The notes beneath the pieces were generated by a model. The model saw nothing but the letters and a program-made list of their open reading frames with translations. It did no database searches and was not told where the DNA came from. From Piscirickettsiaceae bacterium (GTDB lineage: Bacteria; Pseudomonadota; Gammaproteobacteria; Thiomicrospirales; Thiomicrospiraceae): DNA of 11,173 bases. The stretch spans positions 1 through 11,173 of the forward strand of contig JALUXI010000184.1 of assembly GCA_027019045.1 (NCBI GenBank), written 5' to 3'. Shown here piece by piece: positions 6,678 through 11,173 of the stretch; position 1 is the first letter of the stretch, and each line of letters begins with the position of its first letter. The position numbers and the translations under genes were made by a program.

Positions 6678-7541
6678 ATGAGAACCGTTTTACTCCTTCT
6701 GCTCGCCCTCAGCTTCCTCCCCGCTCAAGCAGCCGAAAAAACCACTGAGCAACACCACCCACACCGCCAACACCGCATTATCGCCCTCTCACCTCACCTC
6801 ACTGAAATGGTCGCCACAGCAGGCGGGCTTGACCAGCTCGTCGGTGTCGTCAGCTATTCAGACTATCCTCAAGCTGCACAAAAACTGCCTCTTGTCGGCA
6901 GCTATAATGCCATTAACTTTGAAGCCATCCTCCAACTACAACCCGACATCATCCTCGCTTGGCAAGGCGGCAACCGCAACCAAGATATTATCCGCCTTAA
7001 GCAACTCAGCCAACAGCTTGGCTTCAAACTTTTTCTTTCCCATCCACAAAAACTACAAGACATCCCCCAAGAAATTAAAGCCATCGGCAAGCTCATTGGC
7101 ACCGAAAAAACTGCTCAAGTTCACGCCCAAACCCTCCTCCAAATCCTTAACACCCAGCAACAACGCTATGCCAAAGTGCCTTGGGTCACCGCCTTTTATG
7201 AAATCTGGCACCATCCCCTAATGACCATCAACGGCCAACACTTTATCAGCCAAGCGATGGCAGTCTGTCACGCCAAAAACAGCTTTGCCGACCTCAAACC
7301 CATTGCAGGCGAAGTCAGTATCGAAGCGGTGATTCAACGCAATCCAGACATCATCTTGCTAGGAGGAGATCAACAAAAACAACAACGCTGGCTCACCGAC
7401 TGGCAACGCCGTTATCCCATAATTAAAGCGGTCAAACAGCACCACCTCATCCCACTCAACGCCGACCTCTACCAAAGACCTACCGCCCGCCTCATCCAAG
7501 CCCTCCCCCAACTCTGCCAAAAAATCGATCTGACCCGTTAA
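6678..7541 (+). CDS. btuF: Periplasmic cobalamin-binding protein BtuF
   Basis: Captures B12 in the periplasm and delivers it to the BtuCD ABC transporter. The 287-aa protein has a signal peptide (MRTVLLLLLALSFLPAQA, cleavage after about residue 18). A class III substrate-binding fold follows, with RIIALSPHLTEM (33-44), VVSYSDYP (57-64) and ILAWQGGN (92-99), all matching E. coli BtuF landmarks. Glu82 (INFEAIL) and Glu216 (SIEAVIQ) align with the two E. coli glutamates that dock onto BtuC arginines. Cys197 and Cys280 match the positions of the E. coli disulfide. Translation starts at the base after the cobO stop, with AAGG about 14 bases upstream inside cobO, so it depends on coupling. No btuC or btuD lies in the window. 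The 3' end overlaps the convergent regulator gene by 4 bp (TTAA shared by both stops). Confidence 0.93.
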   Translation: MRTVLLLLLALSFLPAQAAEKTTEQHHPHRQHRIIALSPHLTEMVATAGGLDQLVGVVSYSDYPQAAQKLPLVGSYNAINFEAILQLQPDIILAWQGGNRNQDIIRLKQLSQQLGFKLFLSHPQKLQDIPQEIKAIGKLIGTEKTAQVHAQTLLQILNTQQQRYAKVPWVTAFYEIWHHPLMTINGQHFISQAMAVCHAKNSFADLKPIAGEVSIEAVIQRNPDIILLGGDQQKQQRWLTDWQRRYPIIKAVKQHHLIPLNADLYQRPTARLIQALPQLCQKIDLTR

Positions 7542-8230
7542 TCATCAGCACCACTTTCAGCTGGATCAGCCTGTTGTCGCCATTCAGGATAGCCTTCAAT
7601 CAACCTTTTAGCCGTAAATCCCTTCTCTAAAAGCACCTCAAGCGCATCTTTGGACCACATACAGTATGGACCTCGACAGTACACCACTAAAGTCTGTTCA
7701 GGATCCAATTCAGATAAGCTTTCAGGTAAATCATCAATGGGAATATTGATCGCATTCGGCAAATGACCTGACTGAAACTCATCTTCTGGCCTCACATCCA
7801 GTAAAGTCATTGGCTGAGACTCTGCTTGCATCTGCTTTAAGGTTTCTAATGAAATTGGCTCAAAGGGGGTATTGGGCTTCAAATGAGCTTCAAGTAAATG
7901 GTGCATCTCTTCTAATTGCAACTCTGCAACTTCTCGCAGACTCATGATTAACCGAAAAACCGCTTCATTACTCAACGCATAGATGATTCGCTGCCCTTCT
8001 CGACGGCTGGTCACAAGCCCAACCTGTTTCAGACTTTGCAAATGCTTAGAGACATTGGCAACTGTCAATCCAAGTTTTTGATGCAGCGTATCCACATCAC
8101 TCTCACCCTGACTTAGCACATCCAAAATCATTAAACGATTGGCATGACCCAGTGATTTACTCACCTGTGCTAACTGCTCAAATAGACTATATTTTAAAGA
8201 GGGTTTTGAACTCATTCTGATTCTCATCAT
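7538..8230 (-). CDS. ArsR-family regulator fused to a rhodanese domain
   Basis: Predicted DNA-binding repressor with a built-in sulfur-transfer domain. Residues about 14-112 are an ArsR/SmtB winged helix: LGHANRLMILDVL (28-39), recognition helix VANVSKHLQSLKQVGLV (57-73) and wing REGQRIIYAL (77-86). Residues about 127-222 are a single rhodanese domain with LLDVRPEDEFQSGHLPNAIN (143-162) and the active loop YCRGPYCMWS. Cys185 is the predicted sulfane-carrying residue. Cys190 follows five positions later. These are the only two cysteines in the 230-aa protein. The ArsR metal-site cysteines and the SqrR/BigR-type sensor cysteines are absent from the HTH part. The start is ambiguous: ATGs at 8230, 8227 and 8215 are all possible, with AAGG at 8232-8235. 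It lies 71 bases downstream of the MBL gene on the same strand and probably shares its promoter, giving autoregulation through the operators at 9061-9134. Confidence 0.92.
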   Translation of the reverse strand: MMRIRMSSKPSLKYSLFEQLAQVSKSLGHANRLMILDVLSQGESDVDTLHQKLGLTVANVSKHLQSLKQVGLVTSRREGQRIIYALSNEAVFRLIMSLREVAELQLEEMHHLLEAHLKPNTPFEPISLETLKQMQAESQPMTLLDVRPEDEFQSGHLPNAINIPIDDLPESLSELDPEQTLVVYCRGPYCMWSKDALEVLLEKGFTAKRLIEGYPEWRQQADPAESGADD

Positions 8231-8233
8231 GCC

Positions 8234-8252
8234 TTAGAAAGCTATATTCTAA
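8234..8252. repeat. Short inverted repeat upstream of the ArsR-rhodanese gene
   Basis: TTAGAA (8234-8239) and TTCTAA (8247-8252) flank a 7-base AT-rich spacer, immediately before the regulator start. The core differs from the ATTCAAC operators. On the minus strand a weak promoter could overlap it: TTTACC, 16 bases, then TATAGC. It may be a secondary promoter or operator for the regulator alone. Support is limited to the symmetry. Confidence 0.3.
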
Positions 8253-8293
8253 AGCGTGATGAGGTAAAGAGAGGGAAATTTTAATCGATAGCC

Positions 8294-8314
8294 AAATCCA
8301 TCTACTTTGGATTT
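8294..8314 (-). other. Small hairpin spanning the MBL gene stop codon
   Basis: AAATCCA (8294-8300) and TGGATTT (8308-8314) are exact reverse complements with a 7-base loop containing the stop codon of the minus-strand MBL gene. There is no U-tract beyond it, so it is not a good terminator. It may influence mRNA stability or the level of the downstream regulator gene. Confidence 0.3.
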
Positions 8315-9036
8315 AGATTAAAAGCAACAATCTCTTTCATTTTGTCAGGTTCAGGTAATGCTGTTTGTGCCACTTGTTGAACAAAATCTTCTCTATCCAA
8401 TTTCAATGAGGGGTTATAACGCTTTTCGAATCCCAAGGTAGAGAAAGGCTTGCCACTGATTCCTGCACCACACACACTTCCCGCCTGCGCACCAGGTAAA
8501 ATTTCCATCGTATCAGGTAGAGGGAGAATTTTGCCATGAATCGAATCATATAATTTTCCAGCCATTTCCACTTCTCTGCCTTGCAAATCTGGCCGCCCTA
8601 CACTCCCCACAAACAGGGTATGCCCCGTCAACAAAAACCAAGGCTCCTCTGCCCGAGAAAGATCAGACACCATCAAAGTAACACTGTCTTCCGTATGTCC
8701 AGGCGTATGCAATACTTCTACTCTAACATTACCAGCTGTCAGGACTTGATGAGCGTCCAGCGGTAAAAAGTCACATTGAGCTGGTGAATCTTTATGTAAA
8801 GCATACTGGCCGCCACTCCGCTGAGCCAATTCAAACCCTCCTGTAAAATGATCCGCATGCACATGGGTATCAATTACATAAGCTATACGAATCCCTTTCT
8901 GTTCAGCCACTTGCAAATACAACTCCACCTCATCTTGATGAACATCCACAGCAATGCCTAATCCTTGACCGACACAACCTAATAGATAAGAAAGTGAACC
9001 AGGTTCAGATGTGGGGGTATGTTGAAATAAAAACAT
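8302..9036 (-). CDS. ETHE1-like metallo-beta-lactamase-fold protein, putative persulfide dioxygenase or sulfur hydrolase
   Basis: Cytoplasmic MBL-fold metalloprotein of 244 aa related to persulfide dioxygenases (ETHE1/Blh) and glyoxalase II. Motifs are the first metal motif THVHADHFTGG (57-67: His58, His60, Asp62, His63), HTPGHTEDSV (110-119: His110, His114) and LLTGHTLFVGSVGRPDL (135-151). ETHE1 iron is bound by two His plus an Asp in the TGD position; here that residue is His139 (codon at 8620-8622), giving a possible three-His site. The C-terminus has LPGAQAGSVCGAGIS (180-194), a Cys-containing loop typical of sulfur-related members. A strong SD (AGAGGAG, 8 bases upstream) supports the start at 9036. 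It is the first gene of a predicted MBL-regulator operon, divergent from an MFS transporter, with operators between. Persulfide or another sulfane-sulfur compound is the likely substrate, by family and context. The exact reaction is not shown. Confidence 0.85.
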   Translation of the reverse strand: MFLFQHTPTSEPGSLSYLLGCVGQGLGIAVDVHQDEVELYLQVAEQKGIRIAYVIDTHVHADHFTGGFELAQRSGGQYALHKDSPAQCDFLPLDAHQVLTAGNVRVEVLHTPGHTEDSVTLMVSDLSRAEEPWFLLTGHTLFVGSVGRPDLQGREVEMAGKLYDSIHGKILPLPDTMEILPGAQAGSVCGAGISGKPFSTLGFEKRYNPSLKLDREDFVQQVAQTALPEPDKMKEIVAFNLNPK

Positions 9037-9060
9037 GATATTTCTCCTCTAAATCCTAAA

Positions 9061-9088
9061 AAATATTCAACCAATCAGTTGAATATTT
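9061..9088. promoter_or_regulatory. Operator 1: perfect 11-bp inverted repeat
   Basis: AAATATTCAAC (9061-9071) and GTTGAATATTT (9078-9088) are exact reverse complements separated by CAATCA. The AT-rich TTCAA-N-TTGAA layout is typical of ArsR-family operators. It covers the predicted transcription start (near 9085) of the minus-strand MBL gene. Its likely ligand is the ArsR-rhodanese protein encoded nearby. Confidence 0.82.
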
Positions 9089-9091
9089 GTT

Positions 9092-9120
9092 ACTATACGC
9101 AACAAGAGCTAAACATTCAA
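9092..9120 (-). promoter_or_regulatory. Predicted sigma-70 promoter of the MBL-regulator operon
   Basis: Read on the minus strand, TTGAAT (9120-9115) is a -35 box and TATAGT (9097-9092) a -10 box with exactly 17 bases between. The start site would be near 9085, leaving a 49-base leader with a strong SD. The -35 box lies inside operator 2 and the start site inside operator 1, which explains repression by a bound dimer at either site. Confidence 0.65.
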
Positions 9121-9139
9121 CCAAATAGTTGAATATAAA
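9110..9139 (+). promoter_or_regulatory. Predicted promoter of the MFS transporter gene
   Basis: TAAACA (9110-9115) and TATAAA (9134-9139) are separated by 18 bases and match 4 and 5 of 6 consensus positions. Transcription would start near 9146, just before the SD GGAGA (9151-9155). Operator 2 fills the spacer. The -35 box is weak, so this assignment is tentative. Confidence 0.45.
9115..9134. promoter_or_regulatory. Operator 2: second copy of the ATTCAAC inverted repeat
   Basis: ATTCAAC (9115-9121) and GTTGAAT (9128-9134) flank the 6-base spacer CAAATA. Both arms are identical to the inner arms of operator 1. The two centres are exactly 50 bp apart. This copy overlaps the -35 box of the minus-strand promoter and the spacer of the predicted plus-strand promoter, so one site could control both directions. 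Confidence 0.82.
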
Positions 9140-9159
9140 TTGACCTTTTTGGAGAGACA

Positions 9160-10437
9160 ATGACCCCGAACATTAGCATTCAACATGGCATAAAAGCCAA
9201 CCAATTCCAAATTATTCAACAACTTATACAGGTCTTTCTCGTTGGATTGATGATTGGGATGACCCGTACTGTCGTCCCAGGTCTGGCTGAAAGTGAGTTT
9301 GGACTGGCTGCCCATGCCTTTATGAGCTTAGCGATGTTTGTCGTCATTTTTGGTGTCGTCAAAGCCATCATGAATCTACTGGCAGGGCACTTAAGTGACC
9401 ATTTTGGCCGCCGAAAACTGTTGATAATTGGCTGGCTGGCGGCTTTGCCCGTCCCTTTTCTCATCTATTTTGCACAGTCATGGACTTGGATTTTGGCCGC
9501 CATGGTCTTTTTAGGCATCAACCAAGGCCTCTGTTGGTCAATGGCGCTCAATAGCAAACTCGATCTCGCCAAAGCTTCCCAAAAAGGACTCATCAACGGG
9601 TTAAATGAATTTGCAGGCTATGCTGCCGTGGGCATCGCTGGATGGTTGGCCGCCCTGCTAGCTGAACAGTACGGTGCAAGAGAAGCACTGCTAGGGTTTG
9701 GGCTAACCGTGATTGGACTCGGACTCCTGCTGGCCACTTGGAAAGTCATTGATACCCATCCTTGGTCTCAACTGCACCAAAAACACCATACGCAAATGCT
9801 GGCTGAAAAAGGAGAAGCTTCACTCAATACACCTACCGATCTAAAAAGTATCATGCACTATGCCACCCTTAAACATCCACAACTGATGGCTTTAAACCAA
9901 GCAGGACTGGTGGAAAAATTTGTCGATGCATTGGTCTGGGTATTTATGCCTGTTTTTCTGCTCAGTAAACAGCTCACCTTGGTACAAGCCAGTGTCATTA
10001 TTGCGATTTACGGTATTGTCTGGGGGGCTTCACAACTGATTACAGGGCCTGCATCTGACAAATATGGTCGTAGAATTTTAATCAGCGGTGGATTTTGGCT
10101 ATGTGCCATCACCGCCCTTGGCTTTGTTTGGGTAGACACCATTTTTGCTTGGTCTCTCTTAGCCGCTCTTATGGGGTTTGGTATGGCGATGCTCTATCCA
10201 ACCTTAGGCGCAGCCGTGGCAGATGTCAGCGAACCGAAACTCAGAGCCAGCATTTTAGGCATTTATCGATTTTGGCGAGACTTCGGCTATGCTGCAGGCG
10301 CACTACTTATGGGGGCTTTGGCTCACTATGCAGAGTCGGTTGTCTGGCCCTTTTATCTGGTAGGCATCAGTATGTTCCTATCGGGACTCTGGGTATGGAT
10401 AGCTTTAAAACCGCATCACTACTCAGCTCACCCCTGA
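9160..10437 (+). CDS. Major facilitator superfamily transporter of the sulfur-responsive module
   Basis: Secondary transporter of the inner membrane, 425 aa with about 12 predicted transmembrane helices. The MFS signature GHLSDHFGRRKLL between helices 2 and 3 (76-88) is repeated in the second half as GPASDKYGRRIL (296-307). A long hydrophilic central loop (about 196-243) separates the two six-helix bundles. YRFWRDFGYAAG (369-380) is a charged motif in a late helix. The SD GGAGA at 9151-9155 supports the start at 9160. Substrate cannot be read from the sequence. Divergence from a persulfide-type MBL gene and shared operators suggest export or uptake of a sulfur species (sulfite, thiosulfate or an organic thiol), which is inference. 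It could be cotranscribed with the alpha/beta hydrolase 81 bases downstream. Confidence 0.92.
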   Translation: MTPNISIQHGIKANQFQIIQQLIQVFLVGLMIGMTRTVVPGLAESEFGLAAHAFMSLAMFVVIFGVVKAIMNLLAGHLSDHFGRRKLLIIGWLAALPVPFLIYFAQSWTWILAAMVFLGINQGLCWSMALNSKLDLAKASQKGLINGLNEFAGYAAVGIAGWLAALLAEQYGAREALLGFGLTVIGLGLLLATWKVIDTHPWSQLHQKHHTQMLAEKGEASLNTPTDLKSIMHYATLKHPQLMALNQAGLVEKFVDALVWVFMPVFLLSKQLTLVQASVIIAIYGIVWGASQLITGPASDKYGRRILISGGFWLCAITALGFVWVDTIFAWSLLAALMGFGMAMLYPTLGAAVADVSEPKLRASILGIYRFWRDFGYAAGALLMGALAHYAESVVWPFYLVGISMFLSGLWVWIALKPHHYSAHP

Positions 10438-10448
10438 AATCTGAGCTG
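10424..10448 (+). other. Hairpin across the MFS stop codon
   Basis: CAGCTCA (10424-10430) and TGAGCTG (10442-10448) are exact reverse complements with an 11-base loop holding the TGA stop codon. No T-run follows, so a Rho-independent terminator is unlikely. It could stabilise or partly attenuate the transcript before the downstream hydrolase gene. Confidence 0.35.
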
Positions 10449-10518
10449 TTACGGTGTCAACTGAATCGTTATAAAACCGCAAAATATCCCACAAAACACT
10501 TCCCTAAGGAGACAATCC

Positions 10519-11173
10519 ATGAAGAAAATACTAAAAAAACTCACTTTACTTGTGATCAGCTGGCTTGCTATCAGTTTTACGCTATCTGCTCAAGCCGAAG
10601 TGGTAAAAGAAATCAAACAACCCTATCACGGCCTCACCCTCAATGCCAACTTAGTCCTAGCAGATGGCAAAACCTTTAAAGATGATATTGTCCTGCTCAC
10701 ACATGGCACCCTCACCCACAAAGAGCGCTCAACCTATCAACAGCTCCAACAGAACTTGGCAGCACTAGGCATCAGTTCCTTAGCCATCAACCTCTCTTTG
10801 GGTCTCAATGACCGTCATGGTGAATATGACTGCCAAGTCACTCATACGCACAAACATACAGATGCTTTAAAAGAGATTGATTTTTGGCTCCACTGGCTGG
10901 AAAAACAAGGCGCTCAAAAAGTGATTTTAATGGGGCATTCAAGAGGCGGTAACCAAACCGCTTGGTATGCCGTCACGCATCATGACCCCATTATCAAAGG
11001 CATCGTTCTCTTAGCCCCTGCCACAGGAGAGCAACAATCCGCTGAAGTTTACGAACATAAATATGGCGTGCCTTTATCCACTGTTTTGGATAAAGCAAAA
11101 GAACTCGTGGCCGAAGGCAAAGGCAAACAAGTCATGAAAAAGACCGACTTCATCTACTGCAAAAAAGCCAATG
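10519..11173 (+). CDS. Exported alpha/beta hydrolase, 3' end beyond the window
   Basis: 218 codons are visible with no stop before the window end. Residues 1-26 are a signal peptide (MKKILKKLTLLVISWLAISF..., cleavage after AQA), so the enzyme acts in the periplasm or outside. The alpha/beta hydrolase fold is shown by LLTHGTLTHKER (59-70, with the HG oxyanion motif), a hydrophobic strand KVILMGHSRGG (134-144) with nucleophile Ser141, and GIVLLAPATG (161-170). The catalytic Asp and final His would lie in the missing part. Cys105 and Cys214 could form a disulfide. A near-perfect SD TAAGGAGA (10505-10512) fixes the start. The gene follows the MFS transporter by 81 bases on the same strand. A TATAAA at 10470-10475 lacks a good -35 box, so co-transcription is as likely as its own promoter. 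The substrate is unknown; esterase, lipase-like or amidase activity are all possible. Confidence 0.85.
   Translation, partial: MKKILKKLTLLVISWLAISFTLSAQAEVVKEIKQPYHGLTLNANLVLADGKTFKDDIVLLTHGTLTHKERSTYQQLQQNLAALGISSLAINLSLGLNDRHGEYDCQVTHTHKHTDALKEIDFWLHWLEKQGAQKVILMGHSRGGNQTAWYAVTHHDPIIKGIVLLAPATGEQQSAEVYEHKYGVPLSTVLDKAKELVAEGKGKQVMKKTDFIYCKKAN

Noticed and set aside
6829..7221. Open frame of 130 codons inside btuF
   Set aside because: The translation is low-complexity (Ser/Leu/Lys-rich), has no SD, and lies wholly inside a conserved gene with strong family matches.
7538..8230. Arsenic/antimony or zinc-type ArsR repressor
   Set aside because: No cysteine exists in the HTH domain, so the classic CxC site is absent, and the neighbours are not arsenic or metal-efflux genes.
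8302..9036. Plain glyoxalase II (hydroxyacylglutathione hydrolase)
   Set aside because: The protein follows the ETHE1-type pattern (GRPDL after the third motif, CGAGIS loop) and sits with a rhodanese regulator, so a sulfur-related role fits better, although a hydrolase activity is not excluded.
9061..9134. CRISPR-like or mobile-element repeat
   Set aside because: Only two copies occur, both palindromic and both placed on promoters beside a repressor gene, which marks them as operators.
10095..10679. Open frame overlapping the end of the MFS gene and the start of the hydrolase gene
   Set aside because: Its product has no recognisable motif and it is out of frame with two well-supported genes. 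It runs through the hydrolase SD and start, so it is a shadow frame.

Overview
The window looks like chromosomal DNA of an AT-leaning Gram-negative bacterium, most likely a gammaproteobacterium. It has a TonB-dependent outer-membrane receptor with a C-terminal Phe, Sec-exported periplasmic proteins, a cobalamin riboswitch and a MASE1-GGDEF signalling protein. The persulfide-type gene set at the right would suit a sulfur-oxidising lineage (Thiomicrospira/Hydrogenovibrio-like), but that placement is inference from gene content only. No tRNA, rRNA, CRISPR array, insertion sequence or phage gene is visible.

Region 1 (1-7541, + strand) is a vitamin B12 block. A cobalamin riboswitch (its 5' edge is cut by the window) leads into btuB. 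Its expression platform ends in an 11-bp hairpin that buries the btuB Shine-Dalgarno sequence, so control is probably translational. After a short gap with two hairpins comes cobQ (cobyric acid synthase). A perfect extended -10 element at the very end of cobQ probably starts a tightly packed run: a MASE1-GGDEF diguanylate cyclase, an unrecognised 311-aa membrane protein, cobO (corrinoid adenosyltransferase) and btuF (periplasmic B12-binding protein). Junctions in this run are a 4-bp ATGA overlap, a 14-bp overlap and direct abutment. BtuB and BtuF would bring corrinoid in, CobO would adenosylate it and CobQ would amidate the ring. No btuC or btuD is present here.

Region 2 (7538-10437) is a divergent module that looks like reactive-sulfur handling. 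On the minus strand lie an ETHE1-like metallo-beta-lactamase-fold protein and, downstream of it, an ArsR-family repressor fused to a rhodanese domain. On the plus strand is an MFS transporter. The 123-bp divergent control region holds two inverted-repeat operators with the same core (ATTCAAC-N6-GTTGAAT), centred exactly 50 bp apart and overlapping the predicted promoters of both transcription units. The only two cysteines in the regulator sit in its rhodanese loop, and the MBL protein carries His where ETHE1 enzymes have the iron-binding Asp.

Region 3 (10438-11173) has a short intergenic stretch and the 5' part of an exported alpha/beta hydrolase that runs off the window end.
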